Shown here in pieces: positions 38,424-46,630 of a stretch of 64,000 bases of DNA; position 1 is the first letter of the stretch, and each line of letters begins with the position of its first letter. The DNA is from Streptomyces griseocarneus (GTDB lineage Bacteria > Actinomycetota > Actinomycetes > Streptomycetales > Streptomycetaceae). The position numbers and the translations under genes are program-made. The notes below the pieces were generated by a model, which ran no database searches, was not told the origin of the DNA, and worked only from the letters and a program-made list of their open reading frames with translations. The stretch lies in NCBI GenBank assembly GCA_003674045.1, contig PENC01000007.1, forward strand, positions 62,001 to 126,000. Reading direction: 5' to 3'.

Positions 38424-39946
38424 CGGACCGCCTCCGCGGCGAGAGGGGCGCGGTCCGCGGGCCGCGGCGCGCGCAGGGCCTGGTACTCGGCGAGGTCCAC
38501 CCGGCGGGTGACCCTGCGGAACTCACCGGTGCCACCGGGCCAGACCGTGGTGTTGCGGCCGTTGGCATCCAGGTACCAGCTGTCGCAGCCGGTGTTCCAG
38601 ACCGAACGCGTCAGCCGCGCCTGGAGCTTGCGGTTCCAGGCGTTCACGGCGGACCGGCGGGGCGTGAGCGCGGCCTTGTGCGAGGAGCCGCCGAGGATAT
38701 CCAACTGCCGCAGGTAGTCGGCGAGATAGTTGAGCTGGGCCTCGATGATGAGGATCATCGAACTGTTGCCGAGGCCCGTGTTGGGGCCGATGATCTGGAG
38801 GAAGTTGGGGAACCCGGCGACGGTCGTGCCGCGCAGGGCCGCCATGCCGTCCTTCCACTCCTCCGTGAGCGTCCTGCCCTCGGCTCCCGTGGCGCGGTCG
38901 CCGATCGGCTGGTCGGTGATCCGGAATCCGGTGCCGAAGATGATCGCGTCGGCCTCGGTCTCCGTGCCGTCGGAGGCGACGAGCGTGGAGCCGCGCACCT
39001 CGGCGAGCCCGGAGGCCACCACGTCCACATTGGGCCGGGCGAGCGCGGGATAGTAGTCGTTGGAGAGCAGGATGCGCTTGCAGCCGATGCGGTACGAGGG
39101 CGTCAGCGCGGCACGCAGGGCCGGGTCCGCGATGGATTTGCGCAGGTGGGAGGTGGCGATCCGTTCCAGGATCGCCAGCCCGTCCGGCCACTTGGTGAAC
39201 AGGCCGACCTGGAGCTCCCGCATCCCCCACAGCGTGCCGCGGCGCAGCACACGGGTCACGGGCAGCTTGTCGTGCAGCCACTGCTCGGCCCCGCTGATAC
39301 GGCGGTCGGCGCGCGGTATCACCCAGGCCGGGGTGCGCTGAAAGAGCGTCAAGTGTGCTGCTTCCGGCTGGATCTCCGGTACGAACTGAATGGCGGAGGC
39401 ACCTGTTCCGACGACGGCGACGCGCTTGCCGCGCAGGTCGTAGCCGTGGTCCCAGCGCGAGGAGTGGAAGACGCGGCCGGGGAAGGAACTCAGGCCGGGC
39501 ACGTCCGGAATCCTGGGGTCCGACAGCGGGCCGGTCGCGGAGACCACGACATCCGCGGTGAGCGGGCCGGAAGCGGTCTCCAGCTCCCAGCGCAGCAGCT
39601 CGCCGTCCCAGCGCAGGCCCTGCACCTCGGAATCGAGACGCAGATGGGGCCTGATGCCGAAGGTGTCGGTGAGGCGCTCCAGATAGGCGCGGATATGCGG
39701 CTGACCGGAGAAGTTGCGCGGCCAGGCGGGGTTGGGGGCGAAGGAGAACGAGTACAGATGCGAGGGCACGTCACAGGCGCAGCCGGGATAGGTGTTGTCC
39801 CGCCAGGTGCCTCCGATCGCGTCCGCGCGCTCCAGCACCACGAAGTCGGTGATGCCTTCGCGGCGCAGCCGGATCGCCGCGCCCAGCCCGCCGAACCCCG
39901 ACCCGATCACCGCCACCCGCACGTGAGTGCGCTGCCGTTCGGTCAT
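38420..39946 (-). CDS. Baeyer-Villiger flavin monooxygenase
   Basis: The 508-residue enzyme inserts oxygen into ketones or aldehydes, using FAD and NADPH. 'VAVIGSGFGGLGAAIRLRRE' is the FAD-binding Rossmann loop, 'KRVAVVGTGASAIQF' is the second for NADPH. The Baeyer-Villiger fingerprint FxGxxxHxxxW-D is complete at ~155-166 ('FPGRVFHSSRWD'), and 'GGTWRDNTYPGCACDVPSHL' is the N-terminal signature. The start has AGGAGG upstream. It forms an operon with the SDR, divergent from a MerR gene. An inverted repeat 25 bases upstream suggests direct repression or activation. Confidence 0.93.
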   Translation of the reverse strand: MTERQRTHVRVAVIGSGFGGLGAAIRLRREGITDFVVLERADAIGGTWRDNTYPGCACDVPSHLYSFSFAPNPAWPRNFSGQPHIRAYLERLTDTFGIRPHLRLDSEVQGLRWDGELLRWELETASGPLTADVVVSATGPLSDPRIPDVPGLSSFPGRVFHSSRWDHGYDLRGKRVAVVGTGASAIQFVPEIQPEAAHLTLFQRTPAWVIPRADRRISGAEQWLHDKLPVTRVLRRGTLWGMRELQVGLFTKWPDGLAILERIATSHLRKSIADPALRAALTPSYRIGCKRILLSNDYYPALARPNVDVVASGLAEVRGSTLVASDGTETEADAIIFGTGFRITDQPIGDRATGAEGRTLTEEWKDGMAALRGTTVAGFPNFLQIIGPNTGLGNSSMILIIEAQLNYLADYLRQLDILGGSSHKAALTPRRSAVNAWNRKLQARLTRSVWNTGCDSWYLDANGRNTTVWPGGTGEFRRVTRRVDLAEYQALRAPRPADRAPLAAEAVR

Positions 39947-39970
39947 GCCGTCGCCTCCTGGGGAGCCGGA

Positions 39971-39994
39971 CCGTGCCAGCGTTTGCTGGCATGG
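39971..39994. promoter_or_regulatory. Inverted-repeat operator before the BVMO-SDR operon
   Basis: TGCCAGC (39974-39980), spacer GTTT, GCTGGCA (39985-39991) is perfect, and flanking CC/GG extend the symmetry to 24 bases with one mismatch. It lies 25 bases upstream of the monooxygenase start in the divergent gap with merR. The binding protein is unknown; MerR is the neighbour, though its own sites usually have longer spacing. Confidence 0.6.
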
Positions 39995-40070
39995 TGCGGA
40001 GCGTAGGGCAGCGGTGCGGGTGGGCGATAGGGGTGCGGGGCAAGGAAGTTACCGGCGGTTCGCTTACGGT

Positions 40071-40213
40071 GCGCCTATTGGGCAGCCTCTTGCGCTTGGC
40101 AGCGCGGCTGCGGGCTCGTTGTGGCTTGTCGCGCAGTTCCCCGCGCCCCTGACGGGGCGCGCCCACGCGGCGGAGCCGCAGATACAGCACAGCCCCGCGC
40201 CCCTTGCGGGGCG
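40071..40213. repeat. Dispersed GC-rich palindromic element, copy F
   Basis: Contains 'gcgcctattgggcagcctct', 'ttgtggcttgtcgcgcagtt', 'ccccgcgcccctgacggggc', 'gcgcccacgcggcggagccg' and 'gccccgcgccccttgcgggg'. Unlike most copies it lies between divergent genes (BVMO and MerR) and directly precedes the merR GTG at 40238. Confidence 0.8.
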
Positions 40214-40237
40214 TCCGGTAGCACGTAGGCTGCGCGC

Positions 40238-40957
40238 GTGGCGACCGATGACGGGGTGGGCGGGCGGCGGGAGTTCCGTACGGCGGAGCTTGCCGAGGCC
40301 GCCGGGATCAGTGTGCGTACGCTGCGGTTCTACCGGGAGCGCAAGCTGGTGCCGCCGCCGCGGCGCGAGGGACGCATCGCCTGGTACGGCACGCACCACC
40401 TGGCGCGGCTGCGAACGATCGGCGCGCTGCTCCGGCGGGGGCACACGCTGGGCGGCATAGCCGAGCTGCTCACGGCCTTCGAGCACGCGCAGGACGCGGG
40501 TGAGCTGCTGGGCGGCGCGCTGATCGGGACCTGGTCGGAGGAGGCGCCGGTGCGGCTGACCCCGGACGAGCTGGCGGACCGCTTCGAGGGCGAGGTCACC
40601 CCGGAGAACCTCGCGGCCTCGCTCGACATCGGCTACCTCGCCGTCGACGGCGAGGAGCTCGTGCACGTCAGCCGTCGTCTCCTCGACGCCTCCACGGCCC
40701 TGATCCACCACGGCGTGCCGCTCGCCGCGATCCTGGCCGCTGGCCGCGAGGTCCGCGCCCACGCGGACGCGCTCGCCGACGTCTTCACGGAGCTCATCCG
40801 CACCCACGTCCTCGCGGGCTCCGACACGGCGGACGACCTCGCCGCCGCCCTCGACCGGCTGCGGCCGATCGCGAGGACGGTGGTCGAGGCGGAGGTGGCC
40901 ATGGCCATGGACCGCCGGCTGGGCACCGGGCCGACGGGCGGCGCTCAGCGCTCGTAG
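40238..40957 (+). CDS. MerR-family regulator
   Basis: GTG 40238 gives 239 residues. The winged-helix domain reads 'RTAELAEAAGISVRTLRFYR' and 'ERKLVPPPRREGRIAWYGTH', then 'HLARLRTIGALLRRGHTLGG' as the dimerisation/hinge helix. The C-terminal ~140 residues are a separate helical domain ('ALIHHGVPLAAILAAGREVR') rather than a Cys metal site, so it probably binds an organic ligand. It is divergent from the BVMO-SDR operon, which it most likely controls. Its 3' end overlaps the xth stop by 13 bases, convergently. Confidence 0.87.
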   Translation: MATDDGVGGRREFRTAELAEAAGISVRTLRFYRERKLVPPPRREGRIAWYGTHHLARLRTIGALLRRGHTLGGIAELLTAFEHAQDAGELLGGALIGTWSEEAPVRLTPDELADRFEGEVTPENLAASLDIGYLAVDGEELVHVSRRLLDASTALIHHGVPLAAILAAGREVRAHADALADVFTELIRTHVLAGSDTADDLAAALDRLRPIARTVVEAEVAMAMDRRLGTGPTGGAQRS

Positions 40958-41742
40958 ACGACCGTCACCGGCGCGTGGTCCGACCAGCGCAGATCGTGCG
41001 AGGCGGCCCGCTCGACGACGGCCTTCACGGCCTTGCCGGCCAGCCCGGCAGTCGACACGTGGTAGTCGATGCGCCACCCCGAGTCGTTGTCGAAGGCGCG
41101 GCCCCGGTAGGACCACCAGGAGTACGGGCCGTCCACGCCCGGGTGCAGGGCGCGGACCACGTCCACGTACTCCGCCTCCCCGAAGACGCGCGTCAGCCAG
41201 GCGCGCTCCTCGGGCAGGAAGCCCGCGCTCTTGCGATTGGCCTTCCAGTTCTTGAGGTCCGCCTCGGTGTGGGCGATGTTCCAGTCGCCGCAGACCAGCA
41301 CCTCGCGGCCGTCGGCCGCCGCGCGGGCCCGGAGGCCGGCGAGATACGGCAGGAACTCGGCCATGAAGCGTTCCTTCTCGTCCTGGCGCTCCGTGCCGAC
41401 CTCGCCCGAGGGCAGGTAGAGGCTCGCGACCGTGACGCCCGGCAGGTCGGCCTCGACATAGCGGCCGCTGCCGTCGAACTCCGCCGAGCCGAAGCCCACG
41501 CGGACGGCCTCCGGCTCACGGCGCGTGTAGAGCGAGACGCCCGCGCGGCCCTTCGCGGCGGCCGGGGCGTGCGCGGTGTGCCAGCCCTCGGGCTCGCGCA
41601 CCTCGTCGGGGAGCTGGTGGGGTTCGGCGCGGACCTCCTGGAGGCACACGACGTCGGCCTCGGTGGCGGCCAGCCAGTCCACGAAGCCCTTCTTGGCGGC
41701 GGCCCGCAGGCCGTTCACATTCACGGAGGTCACGGTGAGCAT
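40945..41742 (-). CDS. xth: Exodeoxyribonuclease III
   Basis: The 265-residue AP endonuclease/3'-exonuclease belongs to the EEP superfamily. Metal and catalytic motifs are 'LTVTSVNVNGLRAAAKKGFV', 'VVCLQEVRAE' (catalytic Glu), 'VSLYTRRE', 'VLVCGDWNIAHTEADLKNWK' (Asp/Asn) and 'DHAPVTVVY' (Asp-His at the end). It acts in base excision repair. The convergent overlap with merR is short and probably only reflects gene packing. Confidence 0.93.
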   Translation of the reverse strand: MLTVTSVNVNGLRAAAKKGFVDWLAATEADVVCLQEVRAEPHQLPDEVREPEGWHTAHAPAAAKGRAGVSLYTRREPEAVRVGFGSAEFDGSGRYVEADLPGVTVASLYLPSGEVGTERQDEKERFMAEFLPYLAGLRARAAADGREVLVCGDWNIAHTEADLKNWKANRKSAGFLPEERAWLTRVFGEAEYVDVVRALHPGVDGPYSWWSYRGRAFDNDSGWRIDYHVSTAGLAGKAVKAVVERAASHDLRWSDHAPVTVVYER

Positions 41743-41805
41743 TCCGGCACGATACCGACTTCCTGGTCACCCCTGCCGCGGGCCGCCCGTCGACCGTACG
41801 ATCCG

Positions 41806-42291
41806 ATGATGCGCATAGTGCCCGTCGCCTTCGACCATCCGGACGCCGTGAAGCTCAGTGACCAGGTGCAACTGGAGTACGCGCAGCGGTACGGGGGAGA
41901 GGGCGATCTCACACCGCTCGACCCGGCCGAGTTCGCTCCGCCCTGTGGTCTGTATCTCATCGTCTACGAGGACGACGGCACTCCGGTGGCCACCGGGGGC
42001 TGGCGGTCGCAGGAGGAGAACGAGGAGGGGTACGCGGATGGGGACGCCGAGCTGAAGCGGATGTTCGTGGTGCCGGAGGTACGGGGGAGGGGGCTGGCGC
42101 GGCGGGTGCTGGGGTTGCTGGAATCCGATGCGGTTGCCTGCGGCCGGGCGCGGATGGTTCTGGAGACGGGTGACATGCAGCCGGAGGCGATCTCCTTGTA
42201 CCTGTCCTCCGGGTACGTGCCCGCTCCGCGGAAGTTCGGCTTGTACCGCGAGTACGAATCGAGCCGCTGCTTCGTGAAACCCCTGGCCTGA
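41806..42291 (+). CDS. GNAT-family N-acetyltransferase
   Basis: The 161-residue protein starts at ATG 41806 or the next codon ATG 41809. The fold shows 'CGLYLIVYEDDGTPVATGGW', motif A 'LKRMFVVPEVRGRGLARRVL' with the V-P-E-x-R-G-x-G-L-A acetyl-CoA loop, and motif B 'ETGDMQPEAISLYLSSGYVP' with Y-x-x-x-G-Y. Neither a ligand nor an operon partner is seen: xth is on the other strand and a dispersed element follows. Confidence 0.88.
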   Translation: MMRIVPVAFDHPDAVKLSDQVQLEYAQRYGGEGDLTPLDPAEFAPPCGLYLIVYEDDGTPVATGGWRSQEENEEGYADGDAELKRMFVVPEVRGRGLARRVLGLLESDAVACGRARMVLETGDMQPEAISLYLSSGYVPAPRKFGLYREYESSRCFVKPLA

Positions 42292-42310
42292 CCGGCAGTT
42301 CCTTGGGCAC

Positions 42311-42414
42311 AACCGGGGCGAAGCCCCGGGCTTTAAGGGGCGCGGGGAACTGCGCGACCAGCCCCCACGCACTCGCAGCCGCGCGCGCAGCGCAAGACGC
42401 ACCCCAATAGGCGC
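42311..42414. repeat. Dispersed GC-rich palindromic element, copy G (inverted)
   Basis: Reverse orientation: 'ggggcgcggggaactgcgcg', 'accagcccccacgcactcgc' and 'ccccaataggcgcacccgc'. It includes 'ccggggcgaagccccgg', a self-complementary hairpin. It lies between the convergent GNAT (ends 42291) and tricorn (ends 42427) genes. Confidence 0.8.
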
Positions 42415-42426
42415 ACCCGCTACCGC

Positions 42427-45400
42427 CTACCGCGGCGGAAGCTTCGGCCTCCGCAAATCCGGCACATCCGAGTAATCCGGAGGATTGCTGCACCCATGGC
42501 GCTCGAGCAGGTCGAGCGCTAAGCGAACCGCGTCGTCCATCTGCTTGTGACGTCCCTCGGCCCAGTCGAGGGGCGTGCGGTCGATCTCGATGTCGGGTTC
42601 GACGCCGTGGTTCTCGACGCTCCAGCCGTACGCGTCGAACCAGGCCGCGTTCATCGGGACGGTGATCGACGTGCCGTCGCCGAGGCGGTGGCGGCCGGTC
42701 ATGCCGACGACGCCGCCCCAGGTGCGCAGGCCCACCACGGGGCCGATGCCCTGGAGTTTGAAGGCTGCGGTGATCATGTCGCCGTCGGAGGAGGTCATCT
42801 CGTCGGCGACGGCCACGACCGGGCCGCGCGGCGCGTTGCTCGCGTAGGAGACGGGCTGCGCGTCGCGGGTGAGGTCCCAGCCGACGATGGTGCGGGTGAG
42901 CTTCTCGACGACGAGTTCGCTGATGTTGCCGCCCGCGTTGCCGCGGACGTCGACGATCAGGGCGGGCCGGGACATCTCCATGCGCAGGTCGCGGTTGAAC
43001 TGGGCCCAGCCGGAGCCGCCCATGTCGGGGATGTGCAGGTAGCCGCACTTGCCGCCGCTGAGCTCGCGGACGACGGCCCGCCGCTTGGCCACCCAGTCCT
43101 GGTAGCGCAGGGGCCGTTCGTCGACGAGCGGGACGACGGCGACGCGGCGCGCGTGCCCTTCGTCGCCGGGGGAGCGGAAGGTCAGCTCGACCGTCGTGCC
43201 GCCCGCGGCGGCGAGCAGCGGGCCCGGTCCGGCCACCGGGTCCACGGGGCGGCCGTCGACGTGGGTGAGCGCCGAGCCCTCCCGTACGCCGGAACCGGCC
43301 AGCGGGGAGCGGGCCTTGGAGTCGGAGGAGTCGCCGGGCAGGATGCGCCGCACGAGCCAGGAGCCGTCCTTGTCGCGCACGAGGTTGGCGCCCAGCAGGC
43401 CGATCGCGCGCTGGTAGTGCGGCGGGCCCTCGTTGCGGCGGGCGGGGGTCACGTACGCGTGCGAGGTGCCCAGCTCGCCGAGGACCTCGCGGAGCAGGTC
43501 GGCGAAGTCGTCGGGGGTGGCGACGCGGTCGACGAGCGGCCGGTACTGGTCGAGGACGCCGTCCCAGTCGATGCCGCACATGCGCGGCTCCCAGAAGTAG
43601 GCGCGCACGATGCGGCCCGCCTCCTCGTACGCCCCCCGCCACTCGGCGCCGGGGTCGACGTCGTGGAGGATGCGCCGCATGTCGATGTAGACGGTCGAGT
43701 CGGGGTCGCCGACATCCCCGGAGGGCACGGTGCGCAGCTCGCCCTCGTCGTTGATCACGAGGCGGCTGCCGTCGCCGCTGACCGCGTACCAGTCGAGGGA
43801 GGCGGTGAGCTCGGTGCGCTTGGCCTTGGCGAGGTCGAAGTGCTCCAGGGTGGGGCGGCCGGAGGTGTCGGCGGGGTTGGCGAAGGTCTCGCCGAGCGCG
43901 CCGGAGATCGGCCAGCGCAGCCACACCAGGCCGCCGCCGCTGACGGGTGACAGCGAGGAGTACTTGGAGGCGGCCACGGGGAAGGGCGTGACCCGGCTCT
44001 CCAGCCCCTCCACCTCGACGAGCGTCGAGCCGCCCGTGCCGGCGGACTCGTCGGGGTCGAGGCCGCCCGCCGCGGGCCTGCCCTCGGTGGTCAGCGCGAA
44101 GGGGGAGGGCGTCGCCGAGGACAGGGGGACGAGGTAGGGGCGGCAGCCGAGCGGGAAGGACAGGTCGCCGGTGTGCACGTCGTAGACGGGGTCGAAGCCG
44201 CGCCAGGAGAGGAAGGCGAGGTAGCGGCCGTCGCGGGTGAAGACGGGCTGCTCGTCCTCGAAGCGGCCGTTGGTGACGTCGACGATCGTCCGGTCCGCCA
44301 GCTTCGCGATCTTGATCTGGCGCAGGGAGCGGCCGACGCCGGGGTGGGACCAGGTCAGCCATGCCGAGTCGGGGGAGAAGGCGAGGTCCCGCACGGGTCC
44401 GTTGGCGGACTGGATCAGCTCGTCGACCTCGCCCGTGCCCTCGGGCGAGGTGTCCACGAGGAGCAGCCGCCCGTCGTGCGCGGCGACGGCCAGCCGCCCG
44501 CCGTCCGGGGCGGCCAGCGTCTCCTGCACCCGGCCGATGCGGCCCGCGGCGACGCGGCGCGGCTCCTCGGGCCCGGCGGCGCGCGGCAGCTGGGCGATCT
44601 CGACGGCGTCCTCGCCCTCGGCGTCGGTGACGTACGCGATGCGCCCGGTCGAGCCCAGCATCTCGGGGAGCCGTACCCGGACGCCCGGGGTGTCGGCGAT
44701 GGTGCGGGCCGGGCCGTCGCGGTGGGTCAGCCAGTAGAGGCTGCCGCGCACCCCGACGGCGCTCGCGCGGCCCGTGCCGTCCACGGCCAGCGCGTCGACG
44801 TTGCCGGCCGCCTGCACCTGGTACGGGCGACGCCCCGCGCGCGTGCCGCCGAGCCGTACGTCGAGGCGGCGCGGGGTGCCCCGGGGCCCGAAGTCGTCGA
44901 CGAGCCACAGCCCGCCCGCGCACTGGTAGACGACGCGCGTGCCGTCGGTCGAGGCGTTGCGGGCGTAGAAGTCGTCGTGGTCGGTGTGGCGGCGCAGACC
45001 GGAGCCGTCGGGCAGGCAGGAGTAGAGGTTGCCGACGCCCTCGTGGTCGGAGAGGAACGCGACGCGGCCGCCGACGAACATCGGCGCTTCGAGGTGGCCG
45101 CCGAGGTCGGGCACGAGCCGGGTGCCGTGCAGCCACAGCCGCCCGGTGGCGCCGCCGCGGTAGCGCTTCCAGGCGGCGGGCTCGTGCGGCGGCTTGCCCG
45201 CCAGCAGCAGCGTGCGGTGCTGCGGCCCCTGGCCGTCGAGCTCGATGTCGGCGATCGCGATGTCCGCGACGGGACCCCAGGGGAGCTTGTTGCCGGGGCT
45301 GCCGTCGGTGGGCACCCGGTAGGCCCACGAGAAGTAGGAGAAGGGCTGGCCGTGCGAGGAGACGGCGAGGATGTCGCACCGGCCGTCCTGCTCCGGCGGG

Positions 45401-45699
45401 GCCCAGCCGCAGACCCGGGCGTCGGTGCTGCCCCAGTAGGTCAGCCTGCGCGCGGGCCCGCCGTCGACGGGGACGAGGTGGATCTCGGGGTCGAGGCTGC
45501 GCCAGCTCGTACAGGCGATGTGCCGTCCGTCGGGGGAGAAGCGGGGAGGCCCGAGCCGGGTCCGGTCGACGGTCAGCCGCCAGGCCCGTTCCCCGGCGGC
45601 GCCGGAGTGGTCGAGCGGGGCGATCCAGAGGTCGTCCTCGGCCGTGAAGCAGAGCAGATCGCCGTTCAGATGAGGGAACCGCAGATACGCATCACTCAC
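42427..45699 (-). CDS. Tricorn protease homologue (S41 family)
   Basis: The product from GTG 45699 is 1,090 residues. Tricorn degrades peptides released by the proteasome or other proteases, working with aminopeptidases. An N-terminal six-bladed propeller ('AYLRFPHLNGDLLCFTAEDD', 'SPDGRHIACTSW') and a second propeller fill residues ~1-690. C1, a PDZ domain ('SALTHVDGRPVDPVAGPGPL') and the C2 catalytic domain follow. The nucleophile Ser lies in 'VADEMTSSDGDMITAAFKLQ' (the second of the two Ser). The final stretch has 'HGVEPDIEIDRTPLDWAEGR'. The upstream frame stays open to 46026 but without coding character. The start lacks a well-spaced ribosome binding site, so it could lie elsewhere. Confidence 0.9.
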   Translation of the reverse strand: MSDAYLRFPHLNGDLLCFTAEDDLWIAPLDHSGAAGERAWRLTVDRTRLGPPRFSPDGRHIACTSWRSLDPEIHLVPVDGGPARRLTYWGSTDARVCGWAPPEQDGRCDILAVSSHGQPFSYFSWAYRVPTDGSPGNKLPWGPVADIAIADIELDGQGPQHRTLLLAGKPPHEPAAWKRYRGGATGRLWLHGTRLVPDLGGHLEAPMFVGGRVAFLSDHEGVGNLYSCLPDGSGLRRHTDHDDFYARNASTDGTRVVYQCAGGLWLVDDFGPRGTPRRLDVRLGGTRAGRRPYQVQAAGNVDALAVDGTGRASAVGVRGSLYWLTHRDGPARTIADTPGVRVRLPEMLGSTGRIAYVTDAEGEDAVEIAQLPRAAGPEEPRRVAAGRIGRVQETLAAPDGGRLAVAAHDGRLLLVDTSPEGTGEVDELIQSANGPVRDLAFSPDSAWLTWSHPGVGRSLRQIKIAKLADRTIVDVTNGRFEDEQPVFTRDGRYLAFLSWRGFDPVYDVHTGDLSFPLGCRPYLVPLSSATPSPFALTTEGRPAAGGLDPDESAGTGGSTLVEVEGLESRVTPFPVAASKYSSLSPVSGGGLVWLRWPISGALGETFANPADTSGRPTLEHFDLAKAKRTELTASLDWYAVSGDGSRLVINDEGELRTVPSGDVGDPDSTVYIDMRRILHDVDPGAEWRGAYEEAGRIVRAYFWEPRMCGIDWDGVLDQYRPLVDRVATPDDFADLLREVLGELGTSHAYVTPARRNEGPPHYQRAIGLLGANLVRDKDGSWLVRRILPGDSSDSKARSPLAGSGVREGSALTHVDGRPVDPVAGPGPLLAAAGGTTVELTFRSPGDEGHARRVAVVPLVDERPLRYQDWVAKRRAVVRELSGGKCGYLHIPDMGGSGWAQFNRDLRMEMSRPALIVDVRGNAGGNISELVVEKLTRTIVGWDLTRDAQPVSYASNAPRGPVVAVADEMTSSDGDMITAAFKLQGIGPVVGLRTWGGVVGMTGRHRLGDGTSITVPMNAAWFDAYGWSVENHGVEPDIEIDRTPLDWAEGRHKQMDDAVRLALDLLERHGCSNPPDYSDVPDLRRPKLPPR

Positions 45700-45828
45700 C
45701 TCTTCATCGTTTCGGCCCCGGCAGCCCACGGCAACTCGGTCGGCGTACTTCCGGGGGCGCGTATCGGCGCGCGGGACCGCCGGATCGGAGTGTGGCCCGG
45801 GCCACTTCCGGCCCGTGATGGAGAACAC

Positions 45829-45852
45829 CATCGAAACGGTCCCGTTTCGATG
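45829..45852. promoter_or_regulatory. 24-bp palindrome, probable TetR operator 1
   Basis: Arms CATCGAAACGG and CCGTTTCGATG, perfect over 11 bp each with a 2-bp spacer, lie between the tricorn start (45699) and tetR (45935). A related palindrome follows at 45878. It shares the CGAAAC/GTTTCG core. Confidence 0.7.
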
Positions 45853-45877
45853 CCGGCCCGTCGTACGCTCGTTGAGT

Positions 45878-45892
45878 ACGAAACCGTTTCGT
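45878..45892. promoter_or_regulatory. 15-bp palindrome, probable TetR operator 2
   Basis: ACGAAA-CCG-TTTCGT: perfect 6-bp arms around three bases, 43 bases before the tetR start. It repeats the core of the first palindrome. Confidence 0.65.
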
Positions 45893-45934
45893 TCACGCGA
45901 GCCGGGATCCCCCGTGAGCCGAAGGGAGTGGCGC

Positions 45935-46537
45935 ATGCCGACGGAACCCACCGATCCGGTGACGCCGCGCCGTACGCGGCTCACGCCCGAACGTGAGGGC
46001 GAACTGTACGCCGCCGTGCTCGACATCCTGCGTGAGGTCGGCTACGACGCCCTCACCATGGACGCGGTGGCGGCCCGTACACACTCCAGCAAGGCCACTC
46101 TCTACCGCCAGTGGCGAGGCAAGCCCGAGCTGGTCGCGAGCGCGCTGCGGCATCAGAAGCCGGTCAGGACGTCGGACGTGGACACCGGTTCGGTGCTCGG
46201 CGACCTGCGGGCCCTGATGTGCGCGTCCGACGACACGCAGATGGAGAAGGACGCCGCGCTGATGCGCGGTCTGAGCCGGGCCGCGCACAACAACCCGGAC
46301 CTGCTCCGCGCCCTGCGCGAGATGCTGATCGAGCCCGAGCTCGCGGAGCTCGACGCCGTGATCCGTCGCGGTGTCGGCCGGGGCGAGATCGCCGCCGACA
46401 ATCCCGCGCTCGACTATGTCGGGCACATGATGGTCGGTGCCTTCGTCTCCCGGCACCTGGTCGAGGACCGGCACCCGGACTCCGGGTACCTGACCCGCTA
46501 CGTCGACGCCGTGATGGTCCCCGCGCTCGGTCTCTGA
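45935..46537 (+). CDS. TetR-family repressor
   Basis: ATG 45935 behind AAGGGAG gives 200 residues. The DNA-binding domain (residues ~25-70) is 'LTMDAVAARTHSSKATLYRQ' then 'WRGKPELVASALRHQ', a standard TetR helix-turn-helix. The C-terminal domain is helical with no identifiable ligand motif. It lies directly before the MMPL gene on the same strand (94 bases) and opposite the tricorn gene. The two palindromes in the divergent gap are its likely sites, so it may control itself, the MMPL exporter, and possibly the tricorn gene. Confidence 0.9.
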   Translation: MPTEPTDPVTPRRTRLTPEREGELYAAVLDILREVGYDALTMDAVAARTHSSKATLYRQWRGKPELVASALRHQKPVRTSDVDTGSVLGDLRALMCASDDTQMEKDAALMRGLSRAAHNNPDLLRALREMLIEPELAELDAVIRRGVGRGEIAADNPALDYVGHMMVGAFVSRHLVEDRHPDSGYLTRYVDAVMVPALGL

Positions 46538-46630
46538 CGCCCCACCTGCCCCACCCTGACGCGCCGCTCTCGTCGTCGGGGCGGTATCCCACGCCCTGTT
46601 AGCCCAACGACCGACGGGAGCACGACACCC

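Noticed and set aside
40071..40213. Could the dispersed element be a riboswitch or a small RNA before merR?
   Set aside because: The same core occurs at many other intergenic sites, mostly behind genes, so it is a repeat rather than a merR-specific leader.
42427..46026. Taking the full open frame as the tricorn protein (start near 46026)
   Set aside because: The added N-terminus is Arg/Ser/Pro-rich and overlaps the TetR gene and both operators; homology begins at 'AYLRFPHLNGDLLCF'.
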